Shown piece after piece: positions 42,569 through 51,267 of a stretch of 64,000 nucleotides of DNA; position 1 is the first letter of the stretch; each line of letters starts with the position of its first letter. Under the pieces are notes generated by a model, which did no database searches, was not told where the DNA came from, and saw only the letters and a list, made by a program, of their open reading frames with translations. The DNA is from Pseudomonadota bacterium. Lineage in GTDB: Bacteria > Pseudomonadota > Gammaproteobacteria > Steroidobacterales > Steroidobacteraceae. The translations under genes and the position numbers were made by a program. The stretch covers positions 3,989,716 to 4,053,715 of the forward strand of contig JBBCGI010000001.1 in assembly GCA_037200975.1 (NCBI GenBank). The letters run 5' to 3'.

Positions 42569-43618
42569 TCACCTGCGCGGCTGAAAGACCGGAGTCTCGA
42601 GGCGCATGGATTGGGCCAGTTCGGCGCGGCCGACACTTTCGGCATAGTCGATGAGCGTGCGCAGATCGGGTGCCGAATCGAGCGTGAGACCCGGCGCCCG
42701 CGTGCGCAGCAGCTCGAACACGCTGAGCGCGGCGTCGGCGCGGCCGGCACGCAACAGGTGCCTGATCAAGGTGCTGGCGATCGTGTTGAGGCCGGCGGTG
42801 TAGTCCCAGCGCGCGGCCTGCTCGGCGACGTACAGGCTGTCGCGCACGATCAACGTTTCGTCGAGATCGCCGAGCCAGCGCGCCAGCGGGCGCGTCGCGT
42901 CGACGTGTTTGCCGATGCGAACGAGCTGGAACACCTCGTCGAGCATGCGCGCGCGCACCTTGAGCCGTTCGTACTCCTCGCGTGCGGCGGCACGTTCGGG
43001 GCTGCGGCTCGGTTCGTAACCGATCTGCGCGCGGCGCAGGTAGAGGCAGCCGCCGATCAGGCTGAAGAAGGAGATTTCGCAGAGCAGGCGGGCGGCGTGG
43101 GAGAACAGGGCCCAGGCACCGAGGCGTTGGAGTAGCGCGAGCAGTCCGAGATAGATCGGGATGGAGACGAGGATGGCGAGGTAATACGGGCCGAGGCCGC
43201 GCACGACGCGCAGCAGCATCAGTGGATTCACCGCCTGGTACGCGGGCTCGCCCATGCCGAGTGCGGCGATCGATGCGGGCAGCAACAGCAGCAGGGTGAT
43301 GCCGAGCACGATGCCCGCCTTGCCGCCAAGCAGATAACAAAGCCAGACACCGAGCCCGATGATCCCGAGTTGCAACCAAGGCCGCGATTCGAACGGACTC
43401 AGCGTGTCGACCGACATGACCGGCGGCTCGGATGCGCCATCGGCGATGTGCTCGATGAGCACGTAGCCGTATTTGAGCACCCAGATTTGCAGGAACAGCG
43501 ACCCGATCATTCCGTACAAGCCGCCGATCCCGAGGATGGTCATGAGTACGGAAAACGTACCCACCAGCAACAAGCTGGTCGGACTGAACGGAACCAGTAG
43601 AACGCGCAAGTAGTCCAT
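42569..43618 (-). CDS. Polytopic membrane protein, hypothetical
   Basis: The 349-residue protein has about six hydrophobic segments in its first 200 residues (LLVGTFSVLMTILGIGGLYG first). A soluble helical C-terminal half contains repeat-like helices (ARMLDEVFQLVRIGKHVDA, ATLIRHLLRAGRADAAL) reminiscent of tetratricopeptide repeats. No family is recognised with confidence. The ATG at 43618 was chosen (MDYLRVLL). Its upstream region carries the second long inverted repeat. It lies 81 bases before the ABC ATPase gene and may share its operon. Confidence 0.75.
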   Translation of the reverse strand: MDYLRVLLVPFSPTSLLLVGTFSVLMTILGIGGLYGMIGSLFLQIWVLKYGYVLIEHIADGASEPPVMSVDTLSPFESRPWLQLGIIGLGVWLCYLLGGKAGIVLGITLLLLLPASIAALGMGEPAYQAVNPLMLLRVVRGLGPYYLAILVSIPIYLGLLALLQRLGAWALFSHAARLLCEISFFSLIGGCLYLRRAQIGYEPSRSPERAAAREEYERLKVRARMLDEVFQLVRIGKHVDATRPLARWLGDLDETLIVRDSLYVAEQAARWDYTAGLNTIASTLIRHLLRAGRADAALSVFELLRTRAPGLTLDSAPDLRTLIDYAESVGRAELAQSMRLETPVFQPRR

Positions 43619-43630
43619 AATGCGGCGCCG

Positions 43631-43740
43631 TGCCGTGGAAGTGGTGCCGGGGTGCAATTCTCGTAATTGAGCAGGCGTTCAAACAAGTAGCAGCGTCTGT
43701 TCAATTACGAGAATTGCACCCCGGCACCACTTCCACGGCA
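43631..43740. repeat. Long perfect inverted repeat, family A copy 2
   Basis: Arms 43631-43670 and 43701-43740 are perfect 40-base complements with a 30-base loop. The core GTGGTGCCGGGGTGCAATT through CGTAATTG is identical to copy 1, while the loop and the outermost bases differ. It lies between divergent genes, just outside the start of the gene at 42569. Confidence 0.95.
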
Positions 43741-43774
43741 TCACTCTCATGCTACGCGGGGGATGAAGTAGAGC

Positions 43775-45460
43775 ATGGAAACGAATTCGTTTGATGCGAT
43801 CGTGGTCGGGAGCGGCATGAGCGGTGGATGGGCCGCCAAGGAGCTCACCGAAAAGGGCCTGAAGACCCTGGTGCTCGAACGCGGGCGCATGGTCAAACAC
43901 GGCGAATATCCGACCGCCACGAAGAATCCCTGGGATCTGCCGTACGGCAACCGCATCACGCAGGAAACGCGCAAGCACAAGTACGTGTGGTCGCGCACCG
44001 GATACCCCACGCCCGCCAACGAACACTGGATGATCGACGACCTCGAGAATCCCTTCGTCGAAGAGGCGCCCTTCGACTGGATGCGCGGCCATCATGTGGG
44101 CGGGCGTTCGATCATGTGGGCGCGTCAGAGTTATCGCTTCGGTCCGCTCGACATGGAAGCCAACGGCAAGGAAGGCGTCGGCGTTCCCTGGCCGGTCACG
44201 TACGACGAGATCGCGCCCTGGTACGACAAGGCGGAGATCTTCGCCGGCATCAGCGGCAGCGCAGATGGCCTGTATCAACTGCCCGACGGAAAATATCTCC
44301 CGCCGCACGATCTCAACTGCGTCGAAACCGATTTCAAACGGCGGCTCGATGACAAGTTAGGCCGCAAATTGATCATCGGCCGCTGCGCCAATCTCACCGC
44401 GCCGCTCACACACAACGAAAGCCCGCAGCGCGGCACCTGCCAGGCGCGCAACCTGTGTATTCGCGGCTGCCCGTATGGCGGCTACTTCAGCAGCGTCTCC
44501 GCGACGCTGCCGTCGGCGGAGCGCACCGGCAACATGACGCTGCTCGCCGACCAGATCGTCTACGAGCTCATCTACGACAACGACCGGGGCAAGGCCACCG
44601 GCGTGCGCGTGCTGGATGCCAAGACCGGCAATCAGACCGACTACTTCGCCAAGATCGTCTTCCTGTGCGCCTCGGCCCTCGGTTCGGCCTACATCATGCT
44701 GAACTCCACTTCGGCGCGTTTCCCGAACGGCTTCGGCAACGATTCGGGCGAGCTCGGCCACAACATCATGGATCACAACAAGCCGGGTAGTTCGAACGCC
44801 AGCGTCGAGGGATATCTCGACGTCGCGTACACCGGCCGGCGGCCGAATGGTTTCTACATTCCGCGTTATCGCAACGTCGGCAAGGACAAACGCAACTATC
44901 TACGCGGCTTCGGCTACCAGGGCCGTGCGGCGCGCGCAGGTTACGCGCGCTTCAACGACAGCGCGGCGATCGGCGAAGACCTCAAGAAGGAATTCCAGGA
45001 ACCGGGGCCGTGGAACATCAGCATGACCGCGTTCGGCGAGATCCTGCCGTATCACGACAACCACTGCCGCATCGATCGCGACAAGAAGGACAAATACGGA
45101 CTGCCGCTGCTGGTCGTGAATGCCATCGTGCGCGACAACGAGCGCAAGATGGAAGAAGACATGAAGAACGACGCGGCCGAAATGCTGACCGCCGCAGGCT
45201 TCAAGGACGTGAAAGTGCGCAGCGATTCGTACAACGTCGGCAACAGCATCCACGAGATGGGCACGGCGCGTATGGGCGCGGATCCGAAAAAATCCGTGCT
45301 CAACAAGTTCAACCAGGTGCATGCCTGCAAGAATGTGTTCGTCACCGATGGCTCGTTCATGCCCTCGTCGGGCTGCCAGAATCCCTCGCTCACCTACATG
45401 GCATTCACGGCGCGCGCGGCCGATCACGCGGTGTCGGAACTCAAGAAGGGCAACCTGTGA
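43775..45460 (+). CDS. GMC-family FAD oxidoreductase
   Basis: The 561-residue flavoprotein oxidises an alcohol or sugar. It has an N-terminal FAD motif IVVGSGMSGGWAAKEL, then WMRGHHVGGRSIMWARQSYR, a cysteine-rich segment (CQARNLCIRGCPYGG), and the C-terminal HEMGTARMG and SGCQNPSLTYMA blocks of the GMC C domain. No Tat or Sec signal is visible, so export, if any, would be with its partner. Its stop overlaps the start of the subunit 3-like gene, the layout of membrane-bound gluconate-2-dehydrogenase-type complexes. No cytochrome c subunit gene is present in the window. Confidence 0.93.
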   Translation: METNSFDAIVVGSGMSGGWAAKELTEKGLKTLVLERGRMVKHGEYPTATKNPWDLPYGNRITQETRKHKYVWSRTGYPTPANEHWMIDDLENPFVEEAPFDWMRGHHVGGRSIMWARQSYRFGPLDMEANGKEGVGVPWPVTYDEIAPWYDKAEIFAGISGSADGLYQLPDGKYLPPHDLNCVETDFKRRLDDKLGRKLIIGRCANLTAPLTHNESPQRGTCQARNLCIRGCPYGGYFSSVSATLPSAERTGNMTLLADQIVYELIYDNDRGKATGVRVLDAKTGNQTDYFAKIVFLCASALGSAYIMLNSTSARFPNGFGNDSGELGHNIMDHNKPGSSNASVEGYLDVAYTGRRPNGFYIPRYRNVGKDKRNYLRGFGYQGRAARAGYARFNDSAAIGEDLKKEFQEPGPWNISMTAFGEILPYHDNHCRIDRDKKDKYGLPLLVVNAIVRDNERKMEEDMKNDAAEMLTAAGFKDVKVRSDSYNVGNSIHEMGTARMGADPKKSVLNKFNQVHACKNVFVTDGSFMPSSGCQNPSLTYMAFTARAADHAVSELKKGNL

Positions 45461-46068
45461 GCGCGCCTGAAATGAATACGCACGAACCCGAAATCCTGCG
45501 GCGGCGCGAGTTGCTCAAGCGCGCGGCCTGGTTGCTGGGCGGTGCCATTTCGGCGCCCGCGGCGCTCGCAATCCTGCAGGGTTGCTCGGCGAAGGATGCG
45601 GACACCGCGGCGCCGGTGGCATTGAAAGTGTTGAGCGCCGCACAACTCGCGCTGGTCGCCGAAATAGCCGAGACGATGATTCCGAAAACCACCACGAGCG
45701 GCGCGAAGGATGCCGGCGTGCCGGCCTTCATCGACCAGGTACTCGATGCGGTTTATCCCAAGGATGCGCAGCAGCGCTTCACGGCGGGACTCGCGGATTT
45801 CGAAGCAGCCGCCAAGGCCGCGGACAAATCGTTCCTCGACCGCGATCCGGCCGACCGCGCGGCCTTCGTCAAACAAAGCCTCGAAGCCGCGCTGGCGGGC
45901 GAGCGCGAGCCGAAGCCGTTCATCCTCATGGCGCGCGAGCTCACGCTGCTCGGGTTCTTCACTTCGCAGGTGGGGATCGACGAGAACATGGATTACGTCG
46001 CGGTGCCCGGCGCGTACCACGGCTGTGTGCCGCTCTCGCAGATGAAGAAACACGTCTACTGGGAATAG
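45457..46068 (+). CDS. Gluconate 2-dehydrogenase subunit 3-like protein (Tat-exported, lipobox)
   Basis: The 203-residue protein has a twin-arginine signal (RRRELLKRAAWLLGG) with a lipobox-like AILQGCSA, followed by the subunit 3 domain (LVAEIAETMIPKT, AFIDQVLDAV, and a C-terminal GYH-like GAYHGCVP). It is the small partner of the preceding GMC flavoprotein and may carry it through the Tat system. The GTG at 45457 overlaps the upstream stop and has AAGGG at good spacing. An ATG at 45472 is possible. Confidence 0.9.
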   Translation: MSAPEMNTHEPEILRRRELLKRAAWLLGGAISAPAALAILQGCSAKDADTAAPVALKVLSAAQLALVAEIAETMIPKTTTSGAKDAGVPAFIDQVLDAVYPKDAQQRFTAGLADFEAAAKAADKSFLDRDPADRAAFVKQSLEAALAGEREPKPFILMARELTLLGFFTSQVGIDENMDYVAVPGAYHGCVPLSQMKKHVYWE

Positions 46069-46101
46069 GGCGCGGACGCGGCACGGCGCAGGAGTTCAGC
46101 A

Positions 46102-46995
46102 ATGACAATCGACAAGCGCATCATCGATCTCTACAACGAATACGTGCACTCGGCGCTGCCGCGGCGGGATTTCATGACCAGGCTGGTCAAGATCGCGGGC
46201 GGCACGGCCGCCGCGCTGGCGGTGCTGCCGCTCATCGAGCCTAACTACGCGCAGGCGCGCCAGACCGAGCCGGACGACAAGCGGCTCGCCACCGAGAAGC
46301 TGCAGTTCAACGGACCGGACGGGCCGGTCAAGGCCTATGTCGCCAGACCCCGCAAGCTGCGCCGCAGGGACCGGATCCCCGGCATCCTCGTCATCCATGA
46401 GAATCGTGGCCTCAACGAGCACATCGAAGACGTCACCCGGCGCGTCGCGCTCGCCGGCTACATGGCGGTTGCGCCGGACGGTCTTTCGTCCGCGGGTGGG
46501 GCACCGGCGGACCAGGAAGCCGCGCGCGATCTGTTCGCGAAGACCGACGGCGCCCGCATCGCGTCGGACATCCTCGCGGCGGTGCCGTGGCTGGCGGGTG
46601 ATGCGTCCAACAACGGCAAGATCGGCGTGGTCGGGTTCTGTTATGGCGGCGGTCTGGCGTTGCGCGCCGCGGTTGAAAACATCGGCGTCGATGCCGCGGT
46701 GGCGTATTACGGCAAGCAGTTGCCGGCGCAGGACACGAAGCGGCTACGCGTGCCGATCCTGCTTCACTACGCGGGCAACGACGAGCGCGTCAACGCCGGC
46801 ATTCCGGAATTCAAGGCGGCGCTCGATGCGCAGGGCGCCACCTACACGATCGAAATGTATCCGGGTACCGACCACGGCTTCAACAACGATTCGAGCGCCG
46901 CGCGTTACAACGACGAGGCAGCCAGGCTTGCGTGGAGCCGCACGATTGCGTTCTTCGATGCCAATCTGAAACCGCAGATTCCAAAGGAAGAATAG
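46102..46995 (+). CDS. Dienelactone hydrolase-family enzyme, Tat-exported
   Basis: The 297-residue alpha/beta-hydrolase has a Tat-type N-terminus (LPRRDFMTRLVKIAGG). The catalytic triad is Cys in VGFCYGGGLAL, Asp in YAGNDERV and His in TDHGFNN, preceded by VIHENRGLNEHIEDV. Such periplasmic DLH enzymes hydrolyse lactones or esters. A lactone product of the adjacent GMC dehydrogenase would be a logical substrate, but this is inference. It begins 33 bases after the subunit 3-like gene. Confidence 0.9.
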   Translation: MTIDKRIIDLYNEYVHSALPRRDFMTRLVKIAGGTAAALAVLPLIEPNYAQARQTEPDDKRLATEKLQFNGPDGPVKAYVARPRKLRRRDRIPGILVIHENRGLNEHIEDVTRRVALAGYMAVAPDGLSSAGGAPADQEAARDLFAKTDGARIASDILAAVPWLAGDASNNGKIGVVGFCYGGGLALRAAVENIGVDAAVAYYGKQLPAQDTKRLRVPILLHYAGNDERVNAGIPEFKAALDAQGATYTIEMYPGTDHGFNNDSSAARYNDEAARLAWSRTIAFFDANLKPQIPKEE

Positions 46996-47011
46996 ATAGC
47001 AGGGGGTAGTC

Positions 47012-47575
47012 ATGAGATTCCTGGCTCTTCTGCTGGTGGCCTTCGCACCGGCCGGCGGCGCTGTCGCCGAAGACTTCGACATCTGGAAAAAAACCATCAA
47101 CAACGATTCGAACGGCACCTGGAACTTCCAGCCCGAGAAACCGAAGGCGAAGTACTTCGTCGACAAGGGGGTTCCGGGCGAGCACGCGTTTCGTATCAAG
47201 GCAGAAAAGGGTGCGAACCCGTGGGACTTGCAGGCCAGCTCGCCGGTGCAGGGCGCGATCAATGAAGGCGACGTGGTCATGCTCATGTACTACGCGCGTG
47301 CCGCCGAGCCGGCCGAAGGTGGCAGTTCCTTGACCGCCCGGGTGCAGCTCGACAGCTCGCCGTACACGGCCACGCTCGAATTCAATGCGCCGATCACGGG
47401 CGAGTGGAACAGCTACTGCGCCCATCGCGTTGCCACCACGACGCTGCCGGAGAAAAAAGGCAGCGTGTCGATCCACCTTGCGGCGGCGAAGCAGGTCATC
47501 GAGCTGGGTCCGGTGTTCGTGTTCAACTTCGGCAAGGATTTCAACCGTGCGAAGCTGAAGGGCTGCGATGGCTGA
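47012..47575 (+). CDS. Secreted protein with possible carbohydrate-binding fold
   Basis: The 187-residue protein has a signal peptide (MRFLALLLVAFAPAGGAVA). The domain that follows resembles carbohydrate-binding modules with a jelly-roll fold: WNFQPEKPKAKYFVD, EHAFRIKAEKGANPWDLQ, EGDVVMLMYYARAAEP, and a terminal ELGPVFVFNFGKDF. No catalytic motif is visible. It lies 16 bases after the DLH gene and so belongs to the GMC cluster. It overlaps the next gene by 8 bases. Confidence 0.72.
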   Translation: MRFLALLLVAFAPAGGAVAEDFDIWKKTINNDSNGTWNFQPEKPKAKYFVDKGVPGEHAFRIKAEKGANPWDLQASSPVQGAINEGDVVMLMYYARAAEPAEGGSSLTARVQLDSSPYTATLEFNAPITGEWNSYCAHRVATTTLPEKKGSVSIHLAAAKQVIELGPVFVFNFGKDFNRAKLKGCDG

Positions 47576-48365
47576 CAAGGGCGCGCGCACCATTCCGAAG
47601 GCGGTACGCGAGTTGTGCCTCGCGTTTCCGGAGGCCGAGGAATTCGAATCGCATGGCGCTCCCAACTACCGCGCCAGGAAGAGCCGGGTCTTCGCGATGT
47701 TCGCGCTCAATCACCATGGCGACGGGCACGTGGCGCTGTGGCTGAATACGCCCGCGCTCGAGCAGGCGCGCCTGCTGGCGTCGTCGCAACACATCTTCAA
47801 GCCGCCCTACGTGGGCCCGTCGGGCTGGATCGGCGTCGAGCTCAACAAGGGTGTGTCCTGGAAGCAGGTGTGTGAACTCGTGCGTCTGGCGTATGCGAAC
47901 AGCTCGCCGGCCAAACTCGTGGCCCGGGTCGCGAAGACTCCAGCGATTGCCGCGCCGGCGGTGAAAATGAAACCGGCCGACATCGACCGGATGCTGGCGC
48001 CGAAGGCGCAGAAAGCACTCAAGTTGCTGCGCGAAATCTGCGCCGCGTTGCCCGAAGCCGACGAAGGCACACAAATGGGATCGGTGACCTGGCGCACCGG
48101 CAAGCGCAGTTTCCTGATGCTGTACGACTACGGAAAAGGACTCACCACATCATTCTGGGTGGGCATCGAGCGGCAGGGGCCGCTCGAAATGGATCCGCGT
48201 TTAAGGATTCCCGCCTATCTTGGCCACAACGGCTGGATCGCATTCGACCTGGCGGGCGGCGCCAATTCCCGCGAGCTGCGCGAATTCGTCGTCGAGAGCT
48301 TCCGTCATTTTGCGACGCGGCGCGCACTCGCCGCGCTCGACGCGAAACCTTCTCGCGTCGCCTGA
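47568..48365 (+). CDS. Tandem MmcQ/YjbR-like protein
   Basis: The 265-residue cytoplasmic protein is made of two related halves: KAVRELCLAFPEAEEFES followed by SGWIGVELN, and LLREICAALPEADEGTQM followed by NGWIAFDLA. Each is an MmcQ/YjbR-type (DUF1801/YdeI-related) fold. The function of the family is unclear, and DNA binding has been suggested for CyaY-like members. Its start overlaps the preceding gene by 8 bases. Confidence 0.82.
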   Translation: MADKGARTIPKAVRELCLAFPEAEEFESHGAPNYRARKSRVFAMFALNHHGDGHVALWLNTPALEQARLLASSQHIFKPPYVGPSGWIGVELNKGVSWKQVCELVRLAYANSSPAKLVARVAKTPAIAAPAVKMKPADIDRMLAPKAQKALKLLREICAALPEADEGTQMGSVTWRTGKRSFLMLYDYGKGLTTSFWVGIERQGPLEMDPRLRIPAYLGHNGWIAFDLAGGANSRELREFVVESFRHFATRRALAALDAKPSRVA

Positions 48366-48409
48366 TGGCGCCGGCGGCGGGCCGGGCACATCGATGATGA
48401 CGATGACTT

Positions 48410-50539
48410 TCAGTTGCCGGCCGGCTTTTCCGGCGCCCCCGCGTTCGCGACTTCGACGTCTCGCGCGACTTCGTCACGAATCCGCGCCCAGTGGAACAGG
48501 TTGTCCGGATTGGCATCGAAAGAATTGCCGTTGTAGGCCGTGAGCTTCATGTCCTTGTAGATAGGCCGCGTGATGCGGATCACCTCGTCCCAGTAAGCCA
48601 AGGCCCGTTCGAGATGGCCGATCGCCGCCCGGCGATGGCCCTCGCCGCCGCTGCTGCGAAAGGTCTGGAGCTCGACCGCGCCACGCAGCTTCTCGGCCAG
48701 GTGCAGGCCGAGGAACGCCCAGGTCCGCACGTCCGCCACTTCGTACATGAGCGAGGCATTGCGCGATGTATCGATGCCTTGCACGAGCCGCAGCGCTTCG
48801 CGGCAATCGCGCTCGAGCATCTGGCTGAGTTGCAGTGGCGTTACGCGGTCGGCCGCGAAAGTCTGTTTGTCGTGCAACGCCTGCACGTAGTCGGCTACCG
48901 AAACGTAGGCAGGATCCATCGTGGGTTGTTTGATCAACGCGTCGACGCCGATGTAATGCGTCTCCTCACCCTGCAGCGCCAGGAATCCCTCGCTGTAGAG
49001 CGTGAAGTCCCAACGCGAATCGAACAGCGAAGCGAGCCGCAGCTGGGTGTTCGAAGACAGCGCGTACGCGCGCAACAGGTTCCCGGCCTTCGGCCCGTAG
49101 CGGCGCTTAAAGTCCGCCTGGAAAGTGGAGTCGGGTGTCGTCGGGTCGTAGAGCAATCGCCCCCACAGTTCGTAGAACAGCCACTGCCGCTCGAAGGCCC
49201 ACTTCCAGTCGACGGGCTGGTCGCTGGCCGTGAAGTAGTCGAGCGCGGGGATATACGTCTCCGAGCCGATGAAATAACCGCCGACGTAATCCTGCGCGCC
49301 ATTCAGGCGGATGTGTTCGCGGATGAAATCCGGCACACCCCAACGCAGCGCGAAGAAATCCTCGTTGCGGACCTGCCAGACGATCTTGTAGTTGGACGGC
49401 GTCGGTTTGAAATACGTGTCGCCGAGCTTGCCGCCATGCACCTTGACCAGCTTCGGCGTCGAGTGGCCGTGCGACCAGTTGAATTTCATCTCGACCCAGA
49501 TCGGCCCGTCGAACTGATTGCCGAGTTTCTCCATTGCCGCGCGCGTCATCTGCTCGACATCGGTGCTCACGCCGGGGCCGGAAGACAGCCCTGACGAAAA
49601 CGGCACGCGATGAATGAGTTTGACGGGTTGCTTGCGTTTCGCGTTCAGCGCGCCGGCGATGTAGACCTCATCGACGAACTGCTGGCGCTGCAGCGGCGTC
49701 ATCTCCGCCATGCCTTCGCCGTGCGAGACCCCGATGCCATCGAGGTCCGGGTACTCCTCCAGCATCTGCGTCACGCTCTCGCGCAGGTACCGCTTGGTGA
49801 TGTCGGAGGTGTCGCCCGGCACGTAGTAGTGCGGGTAGAAGTTCTGCTTCGCGACACCGTGGGCTTTGGCGAATTCCTCGCTGACGAAGATGCTCCAGAA
49901 CACCACGTAGGTGTCGAGGCCGCGCTCCTTGGCCATGCGGAATATTTCGCGATACAGATGCTGCCATTGCGCAAACTCGGCGTCGGTCCACTTGCTGGCT
50001 TCCGGAAAGTTCTTCGGCCGGATCATGTAAGTGAACGGGTGCATGGTCCACAGGCTCACCGCGTTGAAGCGGTTGTCGACCATCATGTCGAGGAAGGCTT
50101 CCCAGTACGCGAGGTCGCGCACCGTGTCGAAATGTTGATCGAGCGCGGAGCTTGGCCGGTAGGTGTCCCACGGTGTGTTGAACTTGATGCCGCGGAAGCT
50201 CTCCGCGGGTTTGACCGGCCGGGCCGAGAGCTTCGCGAAATCGACGCCGTCGCGTAGTTGCTCGCGGGCCGCGAGCGCGCCGTAGATGAGGCCGCGTGCG
50301 TCGCCGCCTGTGATGACCACGTGGCGATCGCGTGCGGCGATCGAGAAGGATTCCGCGCCGAGTTTTGCGTCCACCGCGAGCGTGACCTCGCAGCGCGGAG
50401 AAGCAGGCAGCGCGGATTCGAGGCGCCGCTGTGCGTAGGCCGCTTGTATCGACTGATCCGAATGGATCTGGCAGGCGCCAGCCGCGGCGCTGGCCAGCAA
50501 CCCGAGCGATGCGAGCAGGACATTCAGGCGTCGGTTCAC
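48410..50539 (-). CDS. Secreted glycoside hydrolase-like TIM-barrel protein, family unassigned
   Basis: The protein has 709 residues with a signal peptide (LNVLLASLGLLASAAAGACQ) from the GTG at 50539; a further GTG start at 50581 is possible but adds an odd N-terminus. A zincin-like N-domain typical of GH20/GH67 (LAVDAKLGAESFSIAARD, GLIYGALAAREQL) leads to a barrel with GIKFNTPWDTYRP, RFNAVSLWTMHPFTYMI, YPDLDGIGVSHGEGMAEM and VEMKFNWSHGHSTPKL. GH67 alpha-glucuronidase-like activity is possible but the catalytic residues could not be matched. It is convergent with the MmcQ gene. Confidence 0.7.
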   Translation of the reverse strand: MNRRLNVLLASLGLLASAAAGACQIHSDQSIQAAYAQRRLESALPASPRCEVTLAVDAKLGAESFSIAARDRHVVITGGDARGLIYGALAAREQLRDGVDFAKLSARPVKPAESFRGIKFNTPWDTYRPSSALDQHFDTVRDLAYWEAFLDMMVDNRFNAVSLWTMHPFTYMIRPKNFPEASKWTDAEFAQWQHLYREIFRMAKERGLDTYVVFWSIFVSEEFAKAHGVAKQNFYPHYYVPGDTSDITKRYLRESVTQMLEEYPDLDGIGVSHGEGMAEMTPLQRQQFVDEVYIAGALNAKRKQPVKLIHRVPFSSGLSSGPGVSTDVEQMTRAAMEKLGNQFDGPIWVEMKFNWSHGHSTPKLVKVHGGKLGDTYFKPTPSNYKIVWQVRNEDFFALRWGVPDFIREHIRLNGAQDYVGGYFIGSETYIPALDYFTASDQPVDWKWAFERQWLFYELWGRLLYDPTTPDSTFQADFKRRYGPKAGNLLRAYALSSNTQLRLASLFDSRWDFTLYSEGFLALQGEETHYIGVDALIKQPTMDPAYVSVADYVQALHDKQTFAADRVTPLQLSQMLERDCREALRLVQGIDTSRNASLMYEVADVRTWAFLGLHLAEKLRGAVELQTFRSSGGEGHRRAAIGHLERALAYWDEVIRITRPIYKDMKLTAYNGNSFDANPDNLFHWARIRDEVARDVEVANAGAPEKPAGN

Positions 50540-50678
50540 CGGGTCATGATTCCAGTCGAGCGGGAAGCCGGCTCTTTCCACGAAAGAAAGCCAGCGAAGC
50601 GGACGTGTCCTTCACGAAGAAGACGGGGCGCGAATACCAGTGTTTCATGGATCGAACAGGGGCGATTGGTTAGAGGCG

Positions 50679-50741
50679 GATATGTCGGCAGGGAGACAGT
50701 ACTGTCAACCAAAATCGACGCAATTTGCGTCCGTCGTTGAC
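50679..50741. promoter_or_regulatory. Divergent promoter/operator region with nested palindromes
   Basis: On the minus strand TTGACA (50708-50703) with CATATC at 18-base spacing (50684-50679) is a plausible promoter for the hydrolase gene. A perfect palindrome ACAGTACTGT (50696-50705) overlaps that -35 element. Next to it GACGCAA-T-TTGCGTC (50717-50731) is flanked by GTCAAC (50704-50709) and GTTGAC (50736-50741). The layout suggests one or two repressor sites between the hydrolase and the gene at 50804. Confidence 0.5.
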
Positions 50742-50803
50742 GGTACGGGTCGCCCGTGTTGAAGTCCGCGCGCACTTGGCAAGTTCCACCAAGAGAACAC
50801 CCG

Positions 50804-51265
50804 ATGACCAAGATCCAGGACCTGTACGCCGACATCGAGCCCGATCTCGGCGCGATCGCGGATCCGCTGATCGAATTGTCCGGACGCTTCCTGCGCGAAC
50901 GCGGGAATTTCCTGCCGCACGCCGCCGTCCTGACGCAGGCAGGGAAGGTCACGCTGGTAGGTGCGATGTGCAACAGGTCCGATGGCGTTGCGGACTCCAA
51001 CTACATCAAGCCGCTGTTGCGCGACGGCCTGCGCACCATGGCCAGCGAAACTCACCTCAAGGCGGTGGGCGTCGCCGAAAAAGTCACGGTCAACCAGAGT
51101 GGCGGCGAGCCCGTCCTTGCCATCAAGGTGCTGCTGGAGCACCGGCAGGGTGTCAACGTCGCGTTCTACATGCCGTTCTCCAATGAAGATTCCGGTGCGT
51201 ACGTGTTCGGTAAAACTTTCTCCGTTCCGGCGAATTCCGAGATCAACGCCTGGGAAGACGACTGA
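50804..51265 (+). CDS. Hypothetical cytoplasmic protein
   Basis: The 153-residue protein is soluble, with an N-terminal helix (DIEPDLGAIADPLIELSGRF) and a beta-rich remainder (NFLPHAAVLTQAGKVTLVGA, ALNVAFY-type strand VNVAFYMPFSN). No family is recognised with confidence. The AHVLT/LPHAAVL block recalls proteins of unknown function with a roadblock-like fold, but this is weak. It is divergent from the secreted hydrolase and followed 2 bases later by an SDR gene. Confidence 0.65.
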   Translation: MTKIQDLYADIEPDLGAIADPLIELSGRFLRERGNFLPHAAVLTQAGKVTLVGAMCNRSDGVADSNYIKPLLRDGLRTMASETHLKAVGVAEKVTVNQSGGEPVLAIKVLLEHRQGVNVAFYMPFSNEDSGAYVFGKTFSVPANSEINAWEDD

Positions 51266-51267
51266 AC

